64,000 nucleotides of DNA from Brachionus manjavacas (taxonomy: Eukaryota > Rotifera > Eurotatoria > Ploima > Brachionidae): contig JAHQIY010000008.1 of the NCBI GenBank assembly GCA_019054805.1, positions 171,501-235,500 of the forward strand, read 5' to 3'. Of the stretch, positions 32,831 to 43,079 are shown in pieces. The notes below the pieces were generated by a model. The model ran no database searches and had not been told where the DNA came from. It saw nothing but the letters and a program-made list of their open reading frames with translations. The first letter of the stretch is position 1; every line of letters begins with the position of its first letter. Position numbers and translations under genes: made by a program.

Positions 32831-35094
32831 TAATTCTTGATTTCAATATAAATAGGAGATTTTTTCTCAGTGAAATCAGGTTTTTGAGTAAAATTAGAAC
32901 GTTTAACTTGTTTTTGTGACAAGAAATCAATGAGATCAAAAAGTATAATAATTAAAAAAAAAGAGATCAAAACTATAATTGCTATGATGCTTGTTGTTTT
33001 TACAATCATTTTATTTTTTTTCAAATGTTCAGACTCTTTTTCGCATTTATCTCCAGTATACATGTAAAAACAAGAACATTTTGGCATGTTATTTTCCTCT
33101 TTACAATGTCCATGATTAGAGCATGTTTCATTTAAACAAACATCGACTTTATTTTCACAATAAGTTCCATAATATAAACTTTCTTGATTATTTTCCGAAA
33201 AGCATTCACACGAATATTTTCTGTTCAACAAGTCTTCAATACATGTCGCATTGTTTCTGCAGCGATTAAGAAAACAAGGACGAGTATTGTGTTGACATTT
33301 GTCACCAATGAAATCATCAAAGCATTCACAAACATATTTTGATTCTGAATTTAATTTACATTTTCCATTATCAGAGCAGTTTAAAAGACAATTATTTATA
33401 TCTACTTTTAATGTAAATAATTCCGTAATCTTTTCAATGCTTAAATGACTCATTTCAAAAAATTCAACATAAACAGTGGTTGTATTATTATTAGTTGAAG
33501 GGACCGATGTAATTGTAGTGGTTGAAGTTGTGGTTGTCCTTGTAGTGGATGAAGTTGTAGTGGTTGAAGTGTCTGTTGTACTTGCAGTGATTGAAGTTGT
33601 GGTTGTCCTTGTAGTGGTTGTACTTGAAGTGGTTGAAGTGTCCGTTGTACTTGAAGTGGTTGAAGTGTCTGTTGTACTAGTAGTGGATGAAGTTGTAGTG
33701 GTTGAACTGTCCGTTGTACTAGTAGTGGATGAAGTTGTAGTGGTTGAAGTGTCTGTTGTACTTGTAGTGATCGAAATTGTGGTTGTACTTGAAGTGGTTG
33801 AAGTGTCCGTTGTACTTGAAGTGGTTGAAGTGTCTGTTGTACTAGTAGTGGATGAAGTTGTAGTGGTTGAAGTGTCTGTTGTTCTAGTAGTGGATGAAGT
33901 TGAAGTGGTTGAAGTGTCCGTTGTACTTGAAGTGGTAAAAGTGTCTGTTGTACTAGTAGTGGATGAAGTTGTAGTGGTTGAACTGTCCGTTGTACTAGTA
34001 GTGGATGAAGTTGTAGTGGTTGAAGTGTCTGTTGTACTTGTAGTGATTGAAGTTGTGGTTGTCCTTGTAGTGGTTGTACTTGAAGTGGTTGAAGTGTCCG
34101 TTGTACTTGTAGTGATTGAAGTTGTGGTTGTCCTTGTAGTGGTTGAAGTTTCCGTTGTACTTGAGAAAGTCGTTATTAAAAATTCAACATCCTTTAGTAA
34201 CGTAAGAGCATAAACTTTTTCGAAGCCATCATTATTCAAAGCAACTATTTCAAAATTTGAAAATTTCACTTTGTAGATCCTTCCTTCTTCATCACCATAA
34301 ATAAACTCCTGAAAATTTAAATGCTCAATACTTAGAATTTTTTTATCATTTGGTGTTGAATAATCTGTTACACTATTTTCATTTTCACCCCATCTGTGCA
34401 ATTTTACTTGTTCTGATCCAAATAGAATAATATTTTCATTTATTATCTTTATTACTTTTATATCGTCACTAAATGCAGTACATTTTTCTCTTACTAATCC
34501 ATCATTTTGATCGATTTTATGTATGCAAATTTCTTCAGTATTCCTATTATTGAACTGATTTACAATAAAATTCTTATCATAAACATCGAGAGCATAAACA
34601 TCCCTTCCCATGTCAGTAGATTTTCCTTTTTTAGTTTCTAAATTAAACACAACCATGGATTTATGTTGAGCTATTAGCAATTTATTTTCAGATTTTAATA
34701 CTTTCATATCTTTTATGTTGTTGTATCCACTTCCATAACTAGATTTTGAGAGACTTTGAATATTGTATATATTTAGTTTGTTATTACTTGATTCTGAGAC
34801 AAATGTTTCTCCATCAATTGATTTAATTAATTTTGCGCAATTGCAAATTATTTTTGTAGTTCTATTACCTAGGAAGAAAATCCTTAATTTTTCATCTTCG
34901 GATCCAATAAGTAAAGCATTATTGTAACTATCATAATCTAAAGTTGATACTTTGAAGTCATAGCTAATTGTATCGATGACCGATGTCCTATTCCAAATGC
35001 GTAGCTTCTTATCATCAGATCCACTTGCAAAATATTCCATTGAATATTTTCCAAAAAAATGGAAAAAAATTAATGTTTCAAAAATGCAATTCAT
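32830..35094 (-). CDS. WD-like/mucin/EGF single-pass membrane protein
   Basis: An intact 754-residue frame. The N-terminus is hydrophobic (CIFETLIFFHFFG), a plausible signal peptide. Residues about 20-300 are WD40/propeller-like repeats (FASGSDDKKLRIWN; LLIGSEDEKLRIFFLG; IILFGSEQVKLHRWG; FIYGDEEGRIYKV). A Thr/Ser tract of about 230 residues (TSTTDTSTTSSTTT-type units) would be heavily O-glycosylated. Three EGF-like modules follow (CSDNGKCKLNSESKYVCEC; CRNNATCIEDLLNRKYSCEC; CSNHGHCKEENNMPKCSC). Then come one membrane segment (SIIAIIVLISFFLIIILFDL) and a cytoplasmic tail ending SPIYIEIKN. This looks like a cell-surface mucin or adhesion protein; the ligand is unknown. The tandem coding repeat may vary in length between individuals. 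Partial duplicates lie upstream. Confidence 0.85.
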   Translation of the reverse strand: MNCIFETLIFFHFFGKYSMEYFASGSDDKKLRIWNRTSVIDTISYDFKVSTLDYDSYNNALLIGSEDEKLRIFFLGNRTTKIICNCAKLIKSIDGETFVSESSNNKLNIYNIQSLSKSSYGSGYNNIKDMKVLKSENKLLIAQHKSMVVFNLETKKGKSTDMGRDVYALDVYDKNFIVNQFNNRNTEEICIHKIDQNDGLVREKCTAFSDDIKVIKIINENIILFGSEQVKLHRWGENENSVTDYSTPNDKKILSIEHLNFQEFIYGDEEGRIYKVKFSNFEIVALNNDGFEKVYALTLLKDVEFLITTFSSTTETSTTTRTTTTSITTSTTDTSTTSSTTTTRTTTTSITTSTTDTSTTTTSSTTSTTDSSTTTTSSTTSTTDTFTTSSTTDTSTTSTSSTTRTTDTSTTTTSSTTSTTDTSTTSSTTDTSTTSSTTTISITTSTTDTSTTTTSSTTSTTDSSTTTTSSTTSTTDTSTTSSTTDTSTTSSTTTTRTTTTSITASTTDTSTTTTSSTTRTTTTSTTTITSVPSTNNNTTTVYVEFFEMSHLSIEKITELFTLKVDINNCLLNCSDNGKCKLNSESKYVCECFDDFIGDKCQHNTRPCFLNRCRNNATCIEDLLNRKYSCECFSENNQESLYYGTYCENKVDVCLNETCSNHGHCKEENNMPKCSCFYMYTGDKCEKESEHLKKNKMIVKTTSIIAIIVLISFFLIIILFDLIDFLSQKQVKRSNFTQKPDFTEKKSPIYIEIKN
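33470..34180. repeat. Coding minisatellite of the mucin tract
   Basis: Imperfect tandem units such as GTGGTTGAAGTGTCTGTTGT (plus-strand sense), with higher-order repetition (AGTAGTGGATGAAGTTGTAG). They encode Thr/Ser/Asp repeats on the minus strand. The long Val/Glu-rich plus-strand frame here is only its antisense shadow. Confidence 0.9.
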
Positions 35095-35374
35095 TTTTTT
35101 TTTTAATTATATTTTGTTAGAAGTTTGCAAAATGATTTTTTCTTTCCAAATTTAATATAATGAAATTCTTATTAATTATTAAATATATATTTTTAAGCTT
35201 ACTTAATATTTATCTTTTAGCTCATTTCTTGTCAAGATATATTACTTTTTTTTCTCACAAAATCTATTTAATCATAAAATATGATTGAGTTTTCGATTTT
35301 CTTTACGCAAAATAAAATTTTTATTTATATTTATTTAATAAACTTAGTTTGAATATTTTTTAATTCAAACTAAT

Positions 35375-35481
35375 TAAAGCAACCATTATTCATGTCATCA
35401 GATCCACATGCAAAATATTCCATTGAAATAAAATTAAAAGAACAAGCAAACATAAATGCAGTGAAAATAATACTCATCATT
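35375..35481 (-). pseudogene. 5' fragment of a paralogous mucin/EGF gene
   Basis: Minus-strand ATG at 35481 gives MMSIIFTAFMFACSFNFISM, a good signal peptide. It is followed by EYFACGSDDMNNGCFN and a stop. The segment SMEYFACGSDD matches SMEYFASGSDDKK at the start of the intact gene 300 bases to the left. Only the first exon-like part remains. Confidence 0.65.
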
Positions 35482-35660
35482 TTTAATTTAATATTTCTTA
35501 TTTTTTAAAATTTCAAAAAACTTTTATTTCCAAAATTCAAAAATTATTATTCATTTAATTTCTTAAAATAAAGCTAAACAAATTTCTTTTACGTACAGAA
35601 AATCAATTTTTTCTTTATGCATATTGAAAAAGCCAAAAACATATTTTGAAGGTTTTTTAA

Positions 35661-36560
35661 CACTCAAAGGACCAAGGGGTCTTAAAGACCCTTTTTGATG
35701 CTTATTTTGCTCTTTGCTCAATAAATTTAATCATTTTTGACAATTTTTTTTTTTCATCAAATCTATAATCAAAAAAATATTATAATAAATTCATTTTTGT
35801 TTTAAAATCTTTTTATTTTTCTGCAAAAAAAAAATTTATACGTTAAGGCCCAAGAGGGGTTTTTTGGACCCAGCAGAAATAGTGTCTTTTTTTTTGTAAA
35901 TTAAATTGAACACCAAGCTAATTATGCTTTAAATTTCAAAATCTACTTAATTCCTTTTATAAATTGCAATTTATGAACCATGTATTGACGAAAAGCTGCC
36001 TTAAAAGCCCTTGAACTTCTTAGAAATGCGGACGATACCCAATCAGTAGCCTTTGATGATGATGATAATGATTATGAGGATAATGATGATTTTGTTAATG
36101 ATTTTAAAGATGAAATGGAAACAACAAATCATGATAATGATGAGGTCAAATTAGGTAATGTAATGGAAACAAATCCAACTTTAATTGTGACAAATGGAAA
36201 CAATTTACATGTGGTCCTTGTCTAGGAGAGAAGGTTTTCAAATCGATTTGTAAAAATTGTTACGATAAAGGACTGAGAATTTAGATAAAATTTTAATTTT
36301 TTTGGTAAAAAAATTTTTCTCTTGTATTTTTATCAAATTTTTTTTATACATAATTTTAGGTTTTTACTTAAATCTTGACATAATTTTTTTTGAAAGTATA
36401 ACAAAAATGATAAAAGACATTTATTTTGCAATTGGTAACATTTTTTAACATCATTTGAATAAATAATCTAGTTTATTTTATCTAAAAAGAAAATCTAATT
36501 TTAGGGGTTTATAGGACCCTATTGTCCTTAACGTAATAAAAAATATTGGGCATTTGAGTG
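35661..36560. mobile_element. piggyBac-type element, internally deleted
   Basis: TTAA lies on both sides (35657-35660 and 36561-36564), with inverted ends CACTCAAAGGACC / CACTCAAATGCCC: the target and end structure of piggyBac. The 900-bp interior keeps two transposase scraps on the plus strand. One is an acidic N-terminal part (about 36035-36180, FDDDDNDYEDNDDF). The other is a C-terminal Cys-rich piece (about 36200-36280, FKSICKNCYDKGLRI), like the piggyBac zinc-binding tail. The DDD core is gone. A second broken copy lies at 48485-51678. Confidence 0.8.
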
Positions 36561-36889
36561 TTAATATTACATACTGTGAGGTTTATTTCGTAATGATCTT
36601 TTTTTTAGATAAATTTGAATTACTTTTATAATAAAGTAATGATTTGGAATACCAAAAAAATATTTTAGTAGAATGCTTAATTTTTGAGCAACTTTGCTTT
36701 AATATGGAAATATATTTCTGCAAAAGCTATGCAAAACAAAAACACAGTTAAGAATTCTTTTTATATGAGGGAAAAAGCAGAAATTTGCAGGTCCAATGCA
36801 CTAAGCATACTTGCTTATAATCCTTTTTCTATCCTATTAATAATGAGGAGGCGCACTTATCCTTTTCTAATACCTTTTTGAGCAACGGT

Positions 36890-36976
36890 TCCGATCTGAC
36901 ATAGATCTGACACGGGTTTAAAACCCACGATCCTCTGCTTGCATGACTTACACGCAAACCATTCGCCTCCGGAGTC
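36890..36976 (-). repeat. tRNA-like pol III promoter, probable SINE head
   Basis: On the minus strand a B box (GTGGGTTTTAAACCCGT, 36911-36928) follows a GGCGAATGGTTTGCG A-box-like segment (about 36955-36969). The spacing is that of a tRNA. An anticodon-like stem TTGCGT/ATGCAA encloses GTAAGTC. The acceptor stem is not convincing and no clean tRNA could be folded. It is therefore a tRNA pseudogene or the 5' head of a SINE extending toward 36670. Confidence 0.4.
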
Positions 36977-37054
36977 AAGCAAATTTATTGGAAGATTTAT
37001 AAAGAACTAAATTACCTCTTTTTTCCTTTAAAATTTTTTCCTAAAGAAAAAATT

Positions 37055-37874
37055 TTAATTTTGGAAAATTTGTAAATTAAAAAAGTTTTCAGACTCTTTT
37101 TGGCATTTATCTCCACTATACATGTAAAAACAAGAACATTTTGGCATGTTATTTTCCTCTTTACAATGTCCATGATTAGAGCATGTTTCATTTAAACAAA
37201 CATCGACTTTATTTTCACAATAAGTTCCATAATATAAACTTTCTTGATTATTTTCCGAAAAGCATTCACACGAATATTTTCTGTTCAACAAGTCTTCAAT
37301 ACATGTCGCATTGTTTCTGCAGCGATTAAGAAAACAAGGACGAGTATTGTGTTGACATTTGTCACCAATGAAATCATCAAAGCATTCACAAACATATTTT
37401 GATTCTGAATTTAATTTACATTTTCCATTATCAGAGCAGTTTAAAAGACAATTATTTATATCTACTTTTAATGTAAATAATTCCGTAATCTTTTCAATGC
37501 TTAAATGACTCATTTCAAAAAATTCAACATAAACAGTGGTTGTATTATTATTAGTTGAAGGGACCGATGTAATTGTAGTGGTTGAAGTTGTGGTTGTCCT
37601 TGTAGTGGATGAAGTTGTAGTGGTTGAAGTGTCTGTTGTACTTGCAGTGATTGAAGTTGTGGTTGTCCTTGTAGTGGTTGTACTTGAAGTGGTTGAAGTG
37701 TCCGTTGTACTTGAAGTGGTTGAAGTGTCTGTTGTACTAGTAGTGGATGAAGTTGTAGTGGTTGAAGTGTCTGTTGTTCTAGTAGTGGATGAAGTTGTAG
37801 TGGTTGAAGTGTCCGTTGTACTTGAGAAAGTCGTTATTAAAAATTCAACATCCTTTAGTAACGTAAGAGCATAG
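37055..37874 (-). pseudogene. Duplicated mucin-EGF segment
   Basis: From about 37088 to 37873 the sequence is nearly identical to the intact gene over roughly 33030-34210, except that the Thr/Ser repeat tract is much shorter. The copy keeps all three EGF modules but loses the membrane segment, ending ...CQKESENFFNLQIFQN and a stop. It also lacks the propeller and signal-peptide region, and no start or acceptor is seen at its 5' edge. The near identity implies a recent duplication or gene conversion. Confidence 0.8.
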
Positions 37875-38700
37875 TTAAAAAAGATAGTAGAAAAATAAAA
37901 AAAATTAACTAGAAATAAAAAAAACCTTTTTCGATTGAAGGTGTAAAGAATCGGGTTTTAATCAAAGACTCTTTTTTTTAAACTTATTTTTTTATTTATC
38001 ACAAGTTCAAACCAATCTTGTTTTTAAATTAAGATTACTAAAGAAAAGAGTAGTAAGTTTTGCTGGCATAACAAAGGTTTACAATAATTAATTTATTTAA
38101 GCTATCTTTATTTACTTTTTTTAAAATTCACAAAAGTACTTTTTATGTCAAAATATAAAACACTAGAATTTTTGTAAATAATTTAAGAGTATTTCAGGTT
38201 TATTAGTATTTATTTTTCAATTTCTTAAGAATTTATTTCACATCATATTTTTATTATTGATGAAGTTTTTAAAAAGAATTAATTTTAAATAATAAAATTT
38301 AAATTCTTATGTGCAATTAATTATTCATAGCTATAAAACATGACTATAAACTGATCGAAAAATTTCAAAAAAATTACGTTTTTTCTTATTTGTTTTTAAT
38401 CCAAAATCAAATAAATATTATTTTGCGTAAAGAAAATTGTTTAAATAATTAATATTAACACAATTGTTTAACTAAATCGATAGCTGCATTTTTAATGAAG
38501 TTTTTGTGTTTAATTAAAAAAAAACTTTTTTAATAAAAAAACTTTTAGACCATAGTATTCTAATTGATAAAAACAATAAATTTGAGTTTTTAGATAAATC
38601 TTAAATTAAAGTAGCGATTTTATGATGAGAATTGAATGGTTGCTTTTATTATTATAATTAAAATTTTTCAGAGATTTAATTCTTTTTAAATTTTTTCTCT
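37875..38700. other. Gene-free AT-rich stretch
   Basis: Very AT-rich with no long frame of recognisable content. It separates the duplicated mucin segment from the retroelement remnants. Confidence 0.4.
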
Positions 38701-39300
38701 TTCAAGCTGGTCAGTCGGTGGGATGATGGGAATTTTTGGCTTTCGACCAAACATTATCTCAAGGAGTTCGGCCAGTAGCACTGTGTCTACTTGTGTTGTA
38801 AGCATAAGCCAGCTTATTCAGGTTTAGGTGATAGCTCAATTGATCGCCGTCAACAAATGCTGCAATCATTTACTAAACTGTTTTTACTGTAATTTCACTT
38901 TGACCATCACATTATGGAGAGAAAGGGGTTTTTATTATTTTTAAATTTCGGTATGTCTAAATTCTCATACACAAGATCTAAAAGTTTAGACAAATATTGT
39001 TAACCCTCGTCTGATAATATTGATTCTGGAATTCCATATCAACAGCACCATTTATCCACTATATTTTTTGCATTTTTCGTGATCTAACTTAGTAGGAAAT
39101 AAATTGATTTGGACGAGTTGGTGCTAAGATCAATAGAGCATGTCGGACTGGCTGTGTGAGCTTGATATTTTGAAACACAATACAACATTTGAAACATCTT
39201 ATGATGCCTTTTCGATTTGACCAATGAGAAAAAAAATTATTTAAATTTCGCATTATGAGTCAGCATTTTGGTCTGGTGAAGTTTGTATGGATTCTTCCAG
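38700..39300 (-). pseudogene. Ty3/gypsy-type integrase remnant
   Basis: On the minus strand, broken frames contain GIPESILSDEG and LSKLLDLVYENLDI (integrase core around the second Asp, about 38960-39040). Next comes DGQSEITVKTV (about 38885-38925). Then LNKLAYAYNTSRHSATGRTP with a downstream GRKP-like segment (about 38720-38830). These are ordered as in retroviral-type integrases of Ty3/gypsy elements. No protease, reverse transcriptase or LTR is attached. Confidence 0.7.
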
Positions 39301-39439
39301 TCAAAGCCCCAACTTTTTAATAAAGGACTTGGTAAGGTTCGCGCGGAGCAAAACTACAGCACTATCTGAATTTCGGCAAACCGACTTTAAAATATTAATC
39401 TGGAAAAACGGTTTTGAAAACCTAGAAACCCTAACCCTT

Positions 39440-40640
39440 GAAATTATTAAGACACTCTGTTAAAAAACTTACCTAGAAATTCATTAATAGAAATCACAGA
39501 ACTTTTTAATTTATCTCTTAGAGAAGGTAAGGTCCCGAAAGCGTGGAAAACTTCGAACATTACAATGATTCAAAAAAAGGCCTCTTCTTTTCAAGACCCT
39601 TAAAATTATAGACAAATTAGTATAACGAGTTGCTTAGTAAAGCTACTGGAAAGAAAAGTTTATTCAAGATTATTACAATTTTTTGGAACATAATTCACTC
39701 CTTATCCAGGAGCAATCTGGATTTAGGAAACACCGGCGAACATCAGATAATCTTTTCTTTTTAATTCAAAAATTGTGGAATCATTTAATAGAAAAAAAGA
39801 GTTTGTGGCCTTTTTTTTGTTATTTCTAAAGCCTTCGATAGGGTTTGGCATGAGGGTTTACTTTGTAAATTGATTAAAATGAGTCCACCTCATTACTTGT
39901 CTGACTGGATTAGATCCTTTTTAGATAGTAGGGCATTTAAGGTAAATTTGAATGACCACTTGAGCGACGAATATCAAATAACTGCAGGTGTTCCTCAAGG
40001 CTCAGTAATTAGTCCTCTTTTATTTAGTATTTATTTAAAAACACCCTCAAAAGAAATAAAACAAATAATGAATAATCTTTGCTTTTCACAGATGATCTAG
40101 TTACATTCTTCATTAATAACAAAAAGGGGTAAACCCTAAACCTTTTCTTTATTTAATTTCATTTTCAGAAAATAATATCAAAAATCTGCAAGCAATTCAG
40201 AAAATAGCAGTCAGACCTATTTTTACGTTAAAAAATGACCTTTCAAATAACATCGTGCATCATGAGGCTTTTAATAAACTTAAATTACTAATAGTCTCGA
40301 ATGGGCTTTTTGAGTTGAGTGAGAGATATGTTGGGACAGGACTGAGACAGGTGGAGGAATACAAAGAAGATTTCGACTCGAGATATATTCAATACCCAAC
40401 TCCATTGTGTAATTGCTACCTTACTATTTCCTCTTTTTTTCATGAAGTTTCAACTATGTTAACTTCTGTCACATGTAGCAACCTATTTCAATATAAGTCT
40501 TGTAAACTTTTTTTACATTTTATTTAGCTTATTTACTTTATTTTTATTTTATCTTATTTTATTATCCCTTTTTTTTTAATTTTATTTATAGTTTATTCTG
40601 AAGGAGCTCTAGCTCGGTGCAGAAAACAAATAAATGATAA
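39440..40640 (+). mobile_element. Second copy of the jockey/CR1-like LINE, 3' half
   Basis: Matches the LINE at 29290-32010 from KNLPRNSLIEITELFNLSLR through the C-terminal block ERYVGTGLRQVEEYKEDF, and ends in the same GAAGGAGCTCTAGCTCGG tail. It has more frameshifts and an internal deletion (about 40130). It lacks the nested LINE insert, so it records the uninterrupted sequence ITAGVPQGSVISPLLFSIYL. Confidence 0.85.
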
Positions 40641-40644
40641 ATAA

Positions 40645-42030
40645 ATAATAATCTAATGTGAATTAAAAAATTTAAATTTGTATTTTGCCTTTAAAATTTC
40701 TAATTCTTTTGTTTTATTTTTTGCCTTAAGATTTTTCGTTGAACATATTTCAACAAGGAGCTCAGTTTGCTACAGTTTCCCAAATAAAAAATAAATTCTT
40801 ATTTACTATTTTGTTTTCAAAATCAATTTTATTATTTTTTGATTCATTTAAATTTTTAAAAATTTTTGAGTCAAAATTAGAATTTTTGAAAACTGACATT
40901 CTTTTAATTAAGGAAAAAATTCAAAATTAGAAAGTAACTGATTTCAATGAAAAATCATAATGTTTTAATATTTAGTAAAAATTTTAATTTTTGATACAAA
41001 GATAATTTATTTTGTATTTATTTTTGTTAATTTTTAAATTTTTCACCATAAAATAGAAAAAAATTATTAATTGTAATTTTAAATAATTTTTTTCTTTCTA
41101 TTTGCTCTTCGAAATGTGTAAACATGTCACTTTCCATTTAAAATAACCTGTTTTAATGTTTTGATTTTGTTCGATATTTTATTCTATTTTTGTTGTTTAT
41201 TTTATTCTGTCTATTCTGCATTTGTATATTTTTTAATGAATAATATTTATTGAATCATTAAAAAAATAAACAAAAGATAAGGAAAAATTTCTCAGAAAAA
41301 GAAATATTTTTTTTAAAAAGCACATGTTGTTTCCAAAATAATTAATGCAAATTCTGAAATATCTTTTATTTGTTATATTTTATTTTATCATAAATTAGAA
41401 TTTAATTTTCATATTAATTTTTTTCCCTTGATTTTCGTTAAATAATTAATGATGTATTAATTAGATATAAAATCAATTTTTCAAAATCTTTTTTAATTTT
41501 TCATGCCTTATAAAAAAAAGATAATCTACTTAAATAAGATAAAATTTAAAAGCATCTTTTGAATTTAGGAATTCAATCTAATATCTGGTATTTTATTTTG
41601 TAGGAAATCTATCGAATGATAAAAAATATCAAAATTTATAGCTATTTTTGTTGAATTTTGTTATTAAAATTCTTTCTCCGGACGCTCTAGTATTTATTAA
41701 AACAAATAGTAGCCAAAAAAAGTTGAAAATTTTACAAAAAAATCCATTTAAACAAATTTTTTTGCGCTTAAATGAATTAACTTACTATGTTTTGTAAATT
41801 AAAATTGTTTTTAAATAAAAATTAATCAAAAAAAAATATTTTTTAATTTTCAAGCTTAAAATTTTGATTTTAAATTTACATTTGATCTTGAGCTTCAATT
41901 TTTATGTTGAAAAGATTCATTGAAAATTAATACAGTTATTAAGACACTAAAAGCATCGGTAGGCTTTTATTTTTAGCAATTTTTACTTAAGTAATTTCAC
42001 GTTAATTTTTGTACTAAAAAATCTTAACAC
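40645..42030. other. Gene-free, extremely AT-rich stretch
   Basis: No gene, tRNA or structured repeat is recognised. The frame at 40739-40930 is low-complexity and unsupported. Confidence 0.4.
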
Positions 42031-42300
42031 AACTAACTTAGACTTTGCGGACGATTTGGTGCTAATATCTAATACAGAAGCTCATATGCATATGAAGAGG
42101 CAAGATTTGGTGAACGACTGTAAACCAACCGGGCTCCAAATAAATGGGGCCTAAAAGAAAGTTATATGCATTAACTTAGTAAAGAGAACCTTTTCAAGAA
42201 AGAGCTCATCGAAATGGGAATGCCATTGGGAGAAGCAAGGGTAAAGGCAAAAGATCGACTTGGATGGAAAACAAAAGTAATGACTCAAAGATTATTTAAT
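42030..42300 (+). mobile_element. LINE ORF2 C-terminal fragment
   Basis: The short frame LDFADDLVLISNTEAHMHMK contains the FADD catalytic box. It is followed by LQING and, in another frame, LIEMGMPLGEARVKAKDRLG, a C-terminal motif of LINE proteins (R..A.DR..W). The parts between are missing. Confidence 0.6.
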
Positions 42301-42594
42301 TAAGCAACATTTTTAAATCAATTATTAGCAATTATTTAAAAAATATTTATAATGACCAAATGTTAAGTTTTTTTGACTTTTCTTATCAATTGTTATTTCT
42401 TCAAACTTCACTTCCGCCTATATTTTTATTCAAAAATCTATTCTACCTAAATTTGATAATTTTTTTAGCCATTAGTCAAGTCATGAAAAAATATTTTGAA
42501 TTAATTTTACTTATTTGTTTTATTAGAAAATTTTTTTTATAATATTATTATTTTGGAAAACAAAATAAATATTTTAAATTTCTTAGGATTAAAA

Positions 42595-43058
42595 CTAATT
42601 TCTATTTGTATTTAGTAGTCCCAAGAAATTTTTCAGTTGACCTATGTTTTCTTGTGCGTCATCATTTGGATCGATTTCAAGATTGTAGTGGTGTAGAATT
42701 TGTTTGGTTTGATCGTTGTTTAAACTAAGGAAATCACCCAAAGTTGTTACTTTGTAAGGAAAAGTCATCTTATCTTTCTTTAAAAGTTTGGATTAAAAAA
42801 ATTAAAGTAATGAAAAAAAACCTCTGGCCAAACGATTTCTGCATCACCTCGTCTACATGAGCTATTCATTGATCGTGCCCAGCAAGCTTTGTCTAAATTT
42901 GTCAATGATTGCTCCAAATTTCCAACTCGCTGTGTTAATGTCTCTACATTAGTAGATATTTTTTCCAACAGCTCAAATAATCTTGAATTAGATCCTGAAG
43001 CCAGACTGGGAGGCTGGTTTTCGATCGCTTGGCTTTGTTCTAAGCGTCTGTCGGTCAT
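42595..43058 (-). CDS. Small two-exon coiled-coil protein
   Basis: Exon 42822-43058 (79 residues) and exon 42595-42777 (60 residues plus TAG) join in phase 0 across a 44-base GT..AG intron, for 139 residues. Exon 1 contains a heptad-like helix (LFELLEKISTNVETLTQRVG, then NLEQSLTNL). Exon 2 reads MTFPYKVTTLGDFLSLNNDQ with an acidic end. Both exons have balanced, gene-like composition. No family is recognised. The ATG at 43058 is the first in frame. Confidence 0.55.
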
Positions 43059-43079
43059 TGAATATAAAAATTAATCAGA

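Noticed and set aside
33476..34213. 245-residue Val/Glu-rich plus-strand open frame
   Set aside because: It is the antisense of the Thr/Ser mucin repeat on the minus strand. Low-complexity repeats keep several frames open.
37536..37874. 112-residue Val-rich plus-strand open frame
   Set aside because: Antisense shadow of the duplicated mucin segment.
40739..40930. 63-residue plus-strand frame
   Set aside because: Phe/Lys/Ile-rich, typical of random frames in this AT content, with no homology or splice support.
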